Shown piece after piece: positions 42,640 through 51,129 of a DNA stretch of 64,000 nt. The position numbers and the translations under genes were made by a program. Under the pieces are notes generated by a model. That model was not told the DNA's origin. It saw only the letters and a list, made by a program, of their open reading frames with translations, and did not search any database. Within the stretch, counting starts at the first letter, position 1. Each line of letters begins with the position of its first letter. Location of the stretch: positions 53,228-117,227 of the forward strand of contig NZ_FPCG01000011.1 in the NCBI RefSeq assembly GCF_900116905.1, read 5' to 3'. The DNA comes from Micrococcus terreus. GTDB taxonomy: Bacteria > Actinomycetota > Actinomycetes > Actinomycetales > Micrococcaceae.

Positions 42640-43140
42640 ATGCCGAGCAGCCCCTTCACCCTTGGACCGGCCAGTTTCGAGGATGTGCCCACCATGCTCC
42701 GACTGCGCGTCCAGCTCTTCCCCGATCTGGCGCGTCAGGGCGCTGCCTCCCACCCGGAGCCGGCCGGGGAGACGGGATGGCAGGACGCCGCTGGCCGGGT
42801 GATCCAGAGTCAACTGGACTCTCCTGAGCACCGGTACTGCGTCGCTCGGGGACCTGAAGACGAACTGTTCGGCTGGGGCCGGGCCAGCCTCGTCCAGGGC
42901 CTGCCCGGACCCGGTTTCCCCACCGGGCGGATGGGAGTCGTGCAGAATCTGGTGGTTGCGCCCTCCGCCCGGGGACAGGGCGTGGGCAGGAAGATCACCC
43001 AGGACCTGATCGACTGGCTGGGCTCGGCGGGTGCGGAGGTGGTGGACCTGTTGGCCAGCAGCTCCGCAGAGCACCTGTACCGCAGTCTGGGATTCCAGGA
43101 ACCGCGCCAGATCCCGCTCCGGCTCCTGCTGGATGGATGA
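42640..43140 (+). CDS. GNAT family N-acetyltransferase
   Basis: A 166-residue acetyl-CoA-dependent transferase. The acetyl-CoA-binding motif A is present at about 100–125 (GVVQNLVVAPSARGQGVGRK, with the RGQGVG loop), and YRSLGFQE closes the fold. The substrate cannot be inferred. A single-gene unit bounded by terminators. Confidence 0.88.
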   Translation: MPSSPFTLGPASFEDVPTMLRLRVQLFPDLARQGAASHPEPAGETGWQDAAGRVIQSQLDSPEHRYCVARGPEDELFGWGRASLVQGLPGPGFPTGRMGVVQNLVVAPSARGQGVGRKITQDLIDWLGSAGAEVVDLLASSSAEHLYRSLGFQEPRQIPLRLLLDG

Positions 43141-43157
43141 GGTCCTTCCCGATGCGC

Positions 43158-43192
43158 GAAGGCCCGCCGTCCAGAACGGACGACGGGCCTTC
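43158..43192. terminator. Bidirectional terminator
   Basis: Arms 43158–43172 and 43178–43192 pair at 14 of 15 positions, between convergent genes. Confidence 0.75.
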
Positions 43193-43226
43193 GTGGTCAT
43201 TCAGCCCAGACGGCTGAGCGGGGTCC

Positions 43227-44078
43227 TCAGTTGGCCGACTTCGGGGCCGGGGCGCCCTGGACCTTCTCCTCGGCGGTGTCCACGATGGCGTTGCCACCGG
43301 CGGCGGCCGGAGCCGGAGTGGCGGCGGTGCCAGCCGCACCTGCGGACGGAGCGGCGGCGGGGGTGCCGGCGACCGGAGCGGGCTTCGGTGCAGTCACGGG
43401 AGCGCCAGCGGCACCGGTGGTGACGGGCTGGGGAGCCTGACCGGTGGGGGTCAGCGGCTTCGGAGCCGGGTTCTTCCACGGATCCTCGACCGGCTTGGTC
43501 AGCTGCCACACAGCGACGGCTGCGGCACCGGCGGCGGCGACGATGCCGGCCACCAGCCAGCCCTTGCCGCTGGAGTTCTTCTTGCCGTGCTTCTTGAGCT
43601 GCTTCTGCGCGACCTTGGTGTAGTTCTCACCGGCCTTGCGCAGCTTCTTCACGGCCTTCTTGTCCCCGGTCAGCTTCACCAGGATGTCCTCGACCGCGGG
43701 GTTCACCTTGGCGTGGTGGATGCCCTTGTTGGCCTGTCCGGCCAGATCGGCCAGACGGCTCGAGGCGGCGGGGAGGTAGTCGTCCTGGACCTGGTGACGG
43801 GCCTGGTCCACGTTGTTCACGACGCGGTTGGCAGCACCGGCGAGTGCGGTGCCGGCGGCGGCGAGGCCTGACTGGATCTGGGGGGTGACTTTGTCCACGG
43901 TGTCCTCCATCTGGTGAGTGGCCTGGCTGGCGGCGATCTTCGCGCGAGCCTTGCCCTCGCCTGCGCCCTTCTCGGCCCAGGCGAGCATGTTCTCGAACTT
44001 CGGCGCGGCCCAACGCATGAGGGTGTCGGCTCCGGCGCTCAGGCGGTCCTCCACAACGGGGGTGCGGTTCTTGCCCAT
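43227..44078 (-). CDS. Alanine-rich membrane-anchored hypothetical protein
   Basis: No family is recognised. The 283-residue protein has an N-terminal half (about 15–160) of amphipathic Ala/Lys/Gln helices (AKIAASQATHQMEDTVDKV and similar), resembling coiled or apolipoprotein-like repeats. A basic KKHGKK segment follows, then one transmembrane helix (about 173–192, GWLVAGIVAAAGAAAVAVW) and a Pro/Ala-rich tail. Proteins of this layout with a late helix are common next to ppiA in Micrococcaceae to my knowledge, but undefined. The ATG at 44078 is preferred for its GGAGGAT site. Confidence 0.7.
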   Translation of the reverse strand: MGKNRTPVVEDRLSAGADTLMRWAAPKFENMLAWAEKGAGEGKARAKIAASQATHQMEDTVDKVTPQIQSGLAAAGTALAGAANRVVNNVDQARHQVQDDYLPAASSRLADLAGQANKGIHHAKVNPAVEDILVKLTGDKKAVKKLRKAGENYTKVAQKQLKKHGKKNSSGKGWLVAGIVAAAGAAAVAVWQLTKPVEDPWKNPAPKPLTPTGQAPQPVTTGAAGAPVTAPKPAPVAGTPAAAPSAGAAGTAATPAPAAAGGNAIVDTAEEKVQGAPAPKSAN

Positions 44079-44289
44079 CTGATCCTCCATGATTAGACGC
44101 GGGTCTACTGGCCTCCAGGGCGATCGACTGCTCGTCGACGGGGACCAGTTCGCCTCTCAGCCTACGGTGAAGTAGCCCTCTCGCGCACGGGCAGGGGGCT
44201 GATTCGGCTGAACGCGTGATTCGGCCCTGCGCGAAGATCGCCGACTTTCCTGTCCCAGAGCCGCCGCGTCCCACTCAGTGGATGGAACA

Positions 44290-44844
44290 ATGAACCCCAT
44301 GACTGCCATTGCGACTCATCAGGCGACGATCAAGACCAACCAGGGCGACATCCAGGTGGAGCTCTACGGCAACCACGCGCCCAAGACCGTCCAGAACTTC
44401 ATCGATCTGGCCACCGGCAAGCGCGACTGGGTGCACCCGCAGACCGGCGAGACCCAGTCCGGGACCCCGCTCTACGACGGCACGATCTTCCACCGCATCA
44501 TCAAGGACTTCATGATCCAGGGCGGCGATCCCCTGGGCCAGGGCATCGGCGGCCCCGGCTACCAGTTCGACGACGAGATCAACCCGGACCTGGACTTCAC
44601 CGCTCCCTACAAGCTGGCCATGGCCAACGCCGGCAAGCAGATGGGCCGCGGCACCAACGGCTCCCAGTTCTTCATCACCTCCGTGCCCACCACCTGGCTG
44701 CAGGGCAAGCACACCATCTTCGGTGAGGTGAAGGACGCCGACTCCCAGAAGGTCGTGGACGCGCTGAACGCCGTCGCCACCGACATGCGGGACAAGCCGC
44801 TGGAGGACGTCGTGATCGAGACCATCGAGATCAAGGAAGTCTGA
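44290..44844 (+). CDS. Cyclophilin-type peptidyl-prolyl cis-trans isomerase
   Basis: A 184-residue cytosolic PpiA/PpiB-type isomerase. Family segments: NHAPKTVQNFIDLATG, GTIFHRIIKDFMIQGGDPLG (the catalytic Arg follows FH) and NGSQFFITSVPT. No signal peptide. Several in-frame starts exist (44278, 44290, 44299); the conserved fold begins after all of them. It sits in the Rv0009 (ppiA) position, 6 bp before the rhomboid gene and so probably cotranscribed with it. Confidence 0.94.
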   Translation: MNPMTAIATHQATIKTNQGDIQVELYGNHAPKTVQNFIDLATGKRDWVHPQTGETQSGTPLYDGTIFHRIIKDFMIQGGDPLGQGIGGPGYQFDDEINPDLDFTAPYKLAMANAGKQMGRGTNGSQFFITSVPTTWLQGKHTIFGEVKDADSQKVVDALNAVATDMRDKPLEDVVIETIEIKEV

Positions 44845-44850
44845 CCCTCC

Positions 44851-45888
44851 GTGTCCTTCTTCACCCCGGGCGGTTCGGATGACGCCGCAGGCCAGCAGCT
44901 GCCGGTCTGCCCCCGTCATCCGGACCGCCCGTCCTTTGTCCGCTGTCAGCGCTGTGCGCGACCGGCCTGCCCTGAATGCCAGCGCCGGGCCGCCGTCGGG
45001 GTGCACTGTGTGGACTGTGTGCAGTCGGCCACCGCCACGGATCCCTGGGGACAGCCTCTCCAGAGCCCGACGACGGCCGGTCACCCGGGACAGGATGCCT
45101 CCGGTCCGGCATGGGGCCAGGGGACAGCGGTTCCGGCAGGCCGCCAGCCGGCACGGCGTGCCATGCCCGGGCTGGCCCGCCGCAGCGGAGCGGACACCCC
45201 CTGGCTGACCTACGCGATCATTGCGATCTGTGCCGTGGTGTACGTGCTGCAGTGGATGACCTCTTCGGACCGCTACGGCATCACCCAGCAGTTCTGGTAC
45301 GCCGGCGCCCACACCTCGGCGTTGGAGATGGAGCCATACCGGATGCTCACTTCGGCGTTCCTGCATTCGCTGGGCACGCCGATGCACATCCTGTTCAACA
45401 TGTTCACCCTGTGGATGATCGGCCAGGCCCTGGAGCCGGCGTTGGGCAGGGTGCGGTTCCTGACGCTGTATCTGGTCTCAGCACTGGGCGGATCGGTGGC
45501 CGTGCTGTGGCTCTCCGAACCGACCGTGCCGGTCGTCGGGGCCTCGGGTGCCGTCTACGGGCTCTTCGCGGCGCTGTTCATGGTGCTGCGCGCCACGGGT
45601 GGCCAGGTCAGTTCGATCGTGGCGCTGATCGTGGTGAACCTGGTCATCTCGTTCATGGGGTCGAACATCTCCTGGCAGGGACACATCGGCGGCCTGGTGA
45701 CCGGTGCCGCCGTGGCCGCCGCCATGACGCTCATCCCCCGTGGTCGCCCGGCGGGCGGACCGGGATCCTCCCGCGTGGACCGCGGCGTGGTGCTGCAGTG
45801 GGCGGCGATCGCCGGGATCGTGGTGGTCCTGGCGGTGCTCACCGCCATCGGCGCCGCCCGGCTCACGCCGCTGGCGATCCTGGGTTGA
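44851..45888 (+). CDS. Rhomboid family intramembrane serine protease with N-terminal zinc-ribbon-like domain
   Basis: A 345-residue membrane protease. An N-terminal Cys/His cluster (CPRHPDRPSFVRCQRCARPA, then CPECQ and HCVDC, about 17–55) resembles the B-box/zinc ribbon found on many actinobacterial rhomboids. A flexible linker follows, then six or seven helices with the catalytic GASGAVYG (Ser, about residue 235) and GHIGG (His, about 283). The linker (QSPTTAGH) is encoded over a 12-base repeat copy (45066–45077). Position matches Rv0110-like rhomboids near crgA. Substrates unknown. GTG start. Confidence 0.92.
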   Translation: MSFFTPGGSDDAAGQQLPVCPRHPDRPSFVRCQRCARPACPECQRRAAVGVHCVDCVQSATATDPWGQPLQSPTTAGHPGQDASGPAWGQGTAVPAGRQPARRAMPGLARRSGADTPWLTYAIIAICAVVYVLQWMTSSDRYGITQQFWYAGAHTSALEMEPYRMLTSAFLHSLGTPMHILFNMFTLWMIGQALEPALGRVRFLTLYLVSALGGSVAVLWLSEPTVPVVGASGAVYGLFAALFMVLRATGGQVSSIVALIVVNLVISFMGSNISWQGHIGGLVTGAAVAAAMTLIPRGRPAGGPGSSRVDRGVVLQWAAIAGIVVVLAVLTAIGAARLTPLAILG

Positions 45889-45921
45889 CGACGGGGCGCA
45901 CCCGCCCCCGAGCTGACCCCG

Positions 45922-45965
45922 ACGGCCCTGTGCCTGCCCCGTGCAGGTGCGGGGCCGTCGTCGTT
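45922..45965 (+). terminator. Probable terminator after the rhomboid gene
   Basis: A 9-bp outer stem (ending in GGGCCGTCG on the right) and an inner CCTGC / GCAGG stem form an interrupted hairpin, followed by a T-containing stretch. It overlaps a degenerate copy of the repeated word. Confidence 0.55.
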
Positions 45966-45975
45966 GTCCCCACCT

Positions 45976-46160
45976 CTGTCCACAGGTGTGGACGGAATGA
46001 CACCCGTGTGATTCACACGGAAGTTATCCACAGGAGTTGTCCACAGTGTGGATGAACTACACCGCTGTCATTCCGATCGTGCTGTCCGTGAAAATGAATC
46101 TGCCCAGGTCAGCAAGGGATGGGATGCCCTGGTGAAGATGTCCACAGCTGTGGGGACAGC
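45976..46160. other. DnaA-box cluster between convergent genes
   Basis: DnaA-box 9-mers: 45976–45984 (CTGTCCACA), 45987–45995 (CCGTCCACA, minus strand), 46024–46032 (perfect TTATCCACA), 46037–46045 (perfect TTGTCCACA), 46047–46055 (TCATCCACA, minus) and 46138–46146 (ATGTCCACA), with another partial site at about 46150. The genes on both sides end here, so there is no obvious promoter to regulate. A DnaA-titration or origin-related role is inferred. Confidence 0.7.
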
Positions 46161-46163
46161 GGG

Positions 46164-46442
46164 TCAGCGCCAGCGCGTGGTCATCAGGAACCCGATCATG
46201 GCGAATCCGAATCCGATCAGGATGTTCCAGCCGCCGGCCTGTGGGAGGGGCCAGACGCCCATGGTGATGTAGTAGACGCAGATCCAGATCAGGCCCACGA
46301 TCATCAGGCCGAACATGACCACCTTGTACCAGGTGGGCAGCGGCTCGGGGCCCAGGTCCTCGGACCGGCGGTCCGCCCGGCGCTCGGCGCGCGCAGCCTC
46401 CACGTGGTTCTTGCCGGACTTGCGAGAGGAGGATTCGGGCAC
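46164..46442 (-). CDS. crgA: Cell division protein CrgA
   Basis: Small membrane protein of the actinobacterial divisome. The 92-residue protein has a basic N-terminus and two transmembrane helices (about 41–61, VVMFGLMIVGLIWICVYYI, and 71–88). The conserved GGWNILIGFGFAMIGFLMTTRWR end is diagnostic; it is split here by my length limit as GGWNILIGFG and FLMTTRWR. In Mycobacterium CrgA binds FtsZ, FtsQ and PBPs. Neighbouring pabA/trpG and pknB match the mycobacterial layout. Confidence 0.95.
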   Translation of the reverse strand: MPESSSRKSGKNHVEAARAERRADRRSEDLGPEPLPTWYKVVMFGLMIVGLIWICVYYITMGVWPLPQAGGWNILIGFGFAMIGFLMTTRWR

Positions 46443-46565
46443 GGGATTCCTGTTCTGAGAAGGGGCGCGGATGTCCGCACCAGTCTATCGGCTGTGTCCT
46501 GGCCCACCATGTCCCCGGCGGTCCATCAGGCTCGGCGAGGTCCGCGGAGCGATAGGCTCGACGCC

Positions 46566-47225
46566 ATGATCGACTCCTCCGCCACCTCAGCCGCCGCCCG
46601 CATCCTGGTGATCGACAACTACGACAGCTTCGTCTACACCCTGGTCGGCTACCTGCGTGAGCTGGGCGCGGACACCCTGGTGGTCCGCAATGACGCCGTC
46701 ACGCTGGAGGAGGCCCAGGAACTGGCAGCCGAGCGGGACGGCGTGCTGCTCTCTCCCGGTCCGGGTGCTCCCGGTGAGGCAGGTGTGTGCGTGCCGATGG
46801 TCCATTGGGCGGCCGCACACGGCATGCCGCTGTACGGGGTGTGTCTGGGCCATCAGGCGATCGCCGAGGCCTTCGGCGCCACGGTGACCCACGCCGAGGA
46901 GCTGATGCACGGCAAGACCTCGAGCCTGCGGCATCACGGCCACACCATGTTCGCCGGAGTGTCCGATCCGTTCACGGCCACGCGCTACCACTCCTTGGCC
47001 GCGGTGCGCTCCACCCTGCCGTCGGAGCTGGAGATCACGGCGGAGACCGACGGCGGCGTGGTCATGGGGGTGGCGCACCGCACCGCACCGCTGTGGGGTG
47101 TGCAGTTCCACCCGGAGTCGGTGCTGACCGAGGGCGGCTACCGCATGCTCGGCAACTGGCTGGAGTCCTTGGGGATGGCCGGCGCCTCGGCGCGCGCCGC
47201 CCAGCTCTCCCCACTGGTGGGCTGA
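46566..47225 (+). CDS. Class I glutamine amidotransferase (aminodeoxychorismate/anthranilate synthase component II)
   Basis: A 219-residue GATase1 that releases ammonia from glutamine for folate or tryptophan synthesis. Catalytic Cys in LYGVCLGHQAIAEAFG (about 95–110) and the His/Glu pair in GVQFHPESVLTEGG (about 178–191); the start ILVIDNYDSFVYTLVGYL is characteristic of PabA/TrpG. No synthase component I gene is adjacent, and the gene sits at the Rv0013 (trpG/pabA) position, so a shared role is possible. The start is ATG 46566. Confidence 0.92.
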   Translation: MIDSSATSAAARILVIDNYDSFVYTLVGYLRELGADTLVVRNDAVTLEEAQELAAERDGVLLSPGPGAPGEAGVCVPMVHWAAAHGMPLYGVCLGHQAIAEAFGATVTHAEELMHGKTSSLRHHGHTMFAGVSDPFTATRYHSLAAVRSTLPSELEITAETDGGVVMGVAHRTAPLWGVQFHPESVLTEGGYRMLGNWLESLGMAGASARAAQLSPLVG

Positions 47226-47242
47226 CCTCAGCCGCTGGGCAG

Positions 47243-49357
47243 TCAGTCCGAGGGCGTGCCCGGGTTGGAGGGCTCGGGGCTGGGTTCCACGGAGACGGTC
47301 GGCTCAGCTGATGAGGAGGGATCCTCACTGGGGGTCGGAGAGGGCTCCTCGCTCGGCGTGGGGCTGGGCGACTCACTCGTCGGGGTGGGCGTAGGCGTGG
47401 GAGAGGGGCTGCTCGGGGTGGGGCTCGGGGACGGCTCCGGGGCTTGAGCCACCCGGACGGTGATGCTCGAGTCCTGGGCCACCAGGTCTCCGGACGGAGG
47501 ATCCTGTTCGATCACCCGTCCCTCCTCGGTGGAGCTCGTCGTCACCGGCACCACGCTCAGACGCAGACCGACCTCCTGCACCGCCTCCAGGGCCTCCTCA
47601 TCGGTGAGCCCGGTGAGGGAGGGCACGGACACCTGACCGTTGGACATGTGCAGCTCCACCGCCGATCCGGAGCGGACCGTGGACCCCAGGGCGGGTGAGG
47701 TCTCCACCAGACGGTCACGAGGCACCGTGGAGGACTCCACATCCCGCACCGAGGAGATGGTCAGGCCCAGGCCCTCCAGGGTGTCCCGCACCGTGGCCTC
47801 GGACTGGCCGGCCAGGTCTTCCGGAAGGGTGACCTGCTCGGGGCCGCCGCTGATCTGCAGGGTGACCTCGCGGTCCCGGGTCACCGTGGAACCCTCAGCA
47901 GGGTCGGTGCCGACCGCGCGGCCCGGGTCGATCTCGTCGTCGAACACCTCGGTGAGGATGGGCCGCAGGTCGGCCTGGGTGAGTGCGTTCTGAGCCTCCA
48001 TCTGGGTCAGTCCACGCACGGTCGGAACGCTCACCTGGTTGGCCTCGACGCTGCGGCGGTTCAACTCCTGGACCAGGAACCAGCCGCCGATCACGGCACC
48101 GATCGCCAGCAGCACCACCAGCACCCCGACGACAGCCTTGGCTCCGGCCCCACGCCGCCGATGGGAGTCGTCCTCGTGCCGCATCCGCAGCGGATGGTCG
48201 GCGTCCTGGTCGGCCTCCCGGGTCTGGTCGGTGGAGGGGGACCGGGGGTCGCGGTACTCCAGCGGAGGCGGCGGCACCACCTCGTGACGGCCTGTGGTCA
48301 GCCGCGGAGGCGGCTCCTCGTCCTCCAGCCCGGGGAGGGCCTGGGTGGGCTGAGGGTCCGGGTAGGGGTCCTGGACCGCGGAGATCCCCCCTGTCCCGAC
48401 GTCGGCTCCCGCGCCTTCTGCGCCCAGGGCACCGGCCGCTGCGCTCGTCGAGGCGGCAGGCAGGGCGGTGGTCGCGTCGTCGTCCCTTTCCGGGTGGGGA
48501 TCCTGGCCGGCGGAGGCGCGCTGGAGGGCCTGGGAGAACTCGCGGCCGCTCTGGTACCGGTCTGCAGGGTCCTTGGTCAGGGCTCGGGCCACCACGGCGT
48601 CCAGCTGCGGGGTGACCAGCGAGTTCACCGTGGACGGGACCGGCGGGTCCTCGCGCACGTGCTGATAGGCCACGGCCACGGGGGAATCACCTTGGAACGG
48701 CGGTCGGCCGGTGAGCAGGTCGAACAGGACACAGCCGGCGGAGTACAGGTCGGAGCGGGCATCGACCTTCTCTCCCCGGGCCTGTTCGGGAGCGAGGTAC
48801 TGCGCGGTGCCCACCACGGCCTGGGTCTGGGTCATGGTGGCGGCGGAGTCGGCCAGGGCCCGGGCGATCCCGAAGTCCATCACCTTCACCACGTCGCCGC
48901 GGGTCACCATGATGTTGGCGGGCTTGATGTCCCGGTGCACGATCCCCTGGGAGTGGCTGTAGTCCAGCGCCTCCAGGACGCCGCGCATCCACCGGGCGGC
49001 GGACTCCGGATCGACCTCACCGCGGCGCTGCAGCTCACGCAGGGTCTGGCCGTCCACGAACTCCATCACCAGGAAGGGGCACATCACCCCGTGGTGGGCG
49101 GTGTCCTCCAGTCGGATGTCGCCGGTGTCGAACACCGAGACGATGTTCGGATGGTTCAGCGCAGCCGAGGAGTGGGCCTCCCGGCGGAAGCGGGACTGGA
49201 ACTGGGGATCCCGGGCCAGGTCCGGGCGCATGAGCTTGATGGCCACACGCCGGCCCAGCCGCAGGTCCCGTCCCTGATGGACATCAGCCATGCCACCCCG
49301 ACCGATGAGCTCACCGACCTCATAGCGGTCGTTGAGGATGCGCTGCTGCCCGGACAC
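47243..49357 (-). CDS. pknB: Serine/threonine protein kinase PknB with PASTA domains
   Basis: Membrane kinase sensing cell-wall precursors or muropeptides. Of its 704 residues, about 1–275 form the kinase (GRGGMADVHQGRD loop, VAIKLM lysine, IVHRDIKPANIMV, KVMDFGIARAL, activation loop TMTQTQAVVGTAQY). One transmembrane helix (about 410–430) and three PASTA repeats (about 437–640) follow, then a Pro/Ser/Thr/Glu tail. Mycobacterial PknB has four PASTA domains, so this one has fewer. GTG start, 2 bp after pknA. Last gene of the fhaA-to-pknB operon. Confidence 0.96.
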   Translation of the reverse strand: MSGQQRILNDRYEVGELIGRGGMADVHQGRDLRLGRRVAIKLMRPDLARDPQFQSRFRREAHSSAALNHPNIVSVFDTGDIRLEDTAHHGVMCPFLVMEFVDGQTLRELQRRGEVDPESAARWMRGVLEALDYSHSQGIVHRDIKPANIMVTRGDVVKVMDFGIARALADSAATMTQTQAVVGTAQYLAPEQARGEKVDARSDLYSAGCVLFDLLTGRPPFQGDSPVAVAYQHVREDPPVPSTVNSLVTPQLDAVVARALTKDPADRYQSGREFSQALQRASAGQDPHPERDDDATTALPAASTSAAAGALGAEGAGADVGTGGISAVQDPYPDPQPTQALPGLEDEEPPPRLTTGRHEVVPPPPLEYRDPRSPSTDQTREADQDADHPLRMRHEDDSHRRRGAGAKAVVGVLVVLLAIGAVIGGWFLVQELNRRSVEANQVSVPTVRGLTQMEAQNALTQADLRPILTEVFDDEIDPGRAVGTDPAEGSTVTRDREVTLQISGGPEQVTLPEDLAGQSEATVRDTLEGLGLTISSVRDVESSTVPRDRLVETSPALGSTVRSGSAVELHMSNGQVSVPSLTGLTDEEALEAVQEVGLRLSVVPVTTSSTEEGRVIEQDPPSGDLVAQDSSITVRVAQAPEPSPSPTPSSPSPTPTPTPTSESPSPTPSEEPSPTPSEDPSSSAEPTVSVEPSPEPSNPGTPSD

Positions 49358-49359
49358 CG

Positions 49360-51129
49360 TCAGCCGACCTCCGGGGGCGCCGACTCACCAGGCGGCCCGG
49401 GCTGACCGGGCTCGCCGGGCTGACCGGGCTGAACGGGAGCAGGAGGTTCGACGGCGCTGGCCGTCTCGCTGTTCGTGGGCGGGGCAGTGGTCTCTGCAGG
49501 GGGTGAAGTCTCCGGCGGTGCTGAGGTGGTCTCTGCAGGGGGTGTGGTCTCCGGCGGTGCTGAGGTGGTCTCTGCAGGGGGTGTAGTCTCCGGCGGTGCT
49601 GAGGTGGTCTCCGGCGGTGCGGACGTGGTGGGGGCCTCGGTGGTCTCCGGCGGTGCTGAAGTAGGAGGTGCCTGAGTGGTTGGAGGAGCCGAGGTGATCG
49701 GTGCCGGGGCCGCCGAGGTGGTGGGGGCCTGGGTGGTCGGCTCCTCCGAGGTGGGGGACGCCGAGGAGCTGGTGGGTGCTGAGGAGGTGGTCGGCGGGGC
49801 CGAGGTGGTCGGATCCTCACTCTCGTCCCCGGCGAGCAGCGGAAGCAGCCACATGCCCAGCAGGGTGAAGGCGATGAGCAGCAGCAGACCGATCAGTGGC
49901 CAGGTCCAGGGGCTGCGGCGGCGCGGTGCGGGCTGGTCCAGGTCTGCCGGGTGGTCCATGTCCTCGGCGGACAGGGCATGCTCGGAGCGCCCGGCCTGAT
50001 CGACCTGGTCGAGCTTGCCGGTGGCGGTGATGCGTCCGGACTGATCGGCGGCGGCTGCCCCGGCCAGGGCTGCCCCGCCCGCAGAGGCTGCGCTGGCCAC
50101 GGGCAGCGCCGATGTCCTGGTCCCGCCGGCCCCGGACGCCCCGTCGCCGGGGATGACCTCGGTGGCATGGGTCTGGGTCATGCCCGAGTAGTCGTCGGAG
50201 CCGCTCGGATGGACCTGGGTGACGGCCTCGGTGGGCTGGTCTGCTCCTGCGGCGGCCCCACCGGTGAGGAAGGCCATCATTCCCGGTACGGCGGCCACCG
50301 CGCTGGAGGTGTCCTGGCGGCGCAGGGCATCGGCGGCGTCGGCCAGGGCGGTGGCGTTGGCCGGACGGTCCTTCGGGTCCTTGGCCAGCATGGACATGAT
50401 CAGCGCGCGGACCGGCTGCGGGATGGACTCCGGCAGCGGCGGCGGCGGGTCGTTGACCTGGGCCAAGGCGATCGCGATCTGGGACTCACCGGAGAACGGT
50501 CGGTGTCCCACCAGGCATTCGTAGCCGATCACGCCCAGGGAGTAGATGTCCGAGGAGCCGGTGGCCTGCTGCCCAGTGGCCTGTTCGGGGGCCAGGTACT
50601 GGGCCGTGCCCATGACCTGACCGGTGGCGGTCAGCGGGACCTGGTCCGCCAGGCGGGCGATGCCGAAGTCGGTGACCTTCACCCGTCCCTGGGGAGTGAT
50701 CAGCAGGTTGCCCGGCTTCACATCCCGGTGCACCAGTCCCTGTGCATGGGCGGCGGACAGCGCCCGGGCCGTCTGGGACATGATGTTCAGGGTCCGGTCC
50801 GGTGAGAGGACCTTCTCCTTCTCCAGGATGGAGGACAGCGGCGGTCCGGGGACCAGCTCCATGACCAGGTATCCGGAGCCGTCCTCCTCACCGTAGTCGT
50901 AGACATTGGCCACCCCGGGGTGGTTCAACAGCGCGGTGTGCTGGGCCTCGGCGCGGAAACGGCGCAGGAAGTTGGTGTCCCCGGTGTACTCCTCCTTGAG
51001 GATCTTCACCGCATTGGTCCGGCCCAGAACCTGGTCCTTGGCCTTCCAGACCTCGCCCATCCCGCCGATGGCGATGCGCTCGGTGAGCTGGTACCGCCCT
51101 CCGAGGGTGATTCCTGATGTCGGCCTCAC
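49360..51129 (-). CDS. pknA: Serine/threonine protein kinase PknA
   Basis: The 589-residue kinase has [11 protein letters not shown] and NAVKILKEE, then [13 protein letters not shown] and [11 protein letters not shown]; the kinase domain spans about 1–270. A disordered stretch, a single transmembrane helix (about 405–425, [19 protein letters not shown]) and an outer Thr/Pro/Ser/Glu-rich tail follow. The tail contains three copies of a 13-residue repeat, encoded by three near-identical 39-bp units. It overlaps the pbpA stop by GTGA. Substrates in relatives include cell-shape and wall proteins. Confidence 0.95.
   Translation of the reverse strand: MRPTSGITLGGRYQLTERIAIGGMGEVWKAKDQVLGRTNAVKILKEEYTGDTNFLRRFRAEAQHTALLNHPGVANVYDYGEEDGSGYLVMELVPGPPLSSILEKEKVLSPDRTLNIMSQTARALSAAHAQGLVHRDVKPGNLLITPQGRVKVTDFGIARLADQVPLTATGQVMGTAQYLAPEQATGQQATGSSDIYSLGVIGYECLVGHRPFSGESQIAIALAQVNDPPPPLPESIPQPVRALIMSMLAKDPKDRPANATALADAADALRRQDTSSAVAAVPGMMAFLTGGAAAGADQPTEAVTQVHPSGSDDYSGMTQTHATEVIPGDGASGAGGTRTSALPVASAASAGGAALAGAAAADQSGRITATGKLDQVDQAGRSEHALSAEDMDHPADLDQPAPRRRSPWTWPLIGLLLLIAFTLLGMWLLPLLAGDESEDPTTSAPPTTSSAPTSSSASPTSEEPTTQAPTTSAAPAPITSAPPTTQAPPTSAPPETTEAPTTSAPPETTSAPPETTPPAETTSAPPETTPPAETTSAPPETSPPAETTAPPTNSETASAVEPPAPVQPGQPGEPGQPGPPGESAPPEVG
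49487..49603. repeat. Tandem repeat, 3 × 39 bp, in pknA
   Basis: Units 49487–49525, 49526–49564 and 49565–49603 differ at only a few bases. They encode Thr/Ser/Pro/Glu-rich 13-residue units of the outer tail. Such in-frame repeats expand and contract by slippage. Confidence 0.9.

Noticed and set aside
49487..49603. A CRISPR array
   Set aside because: The repeats are directly adjacent, encode an in-frame Thr/Pro tail, and have no spacers.
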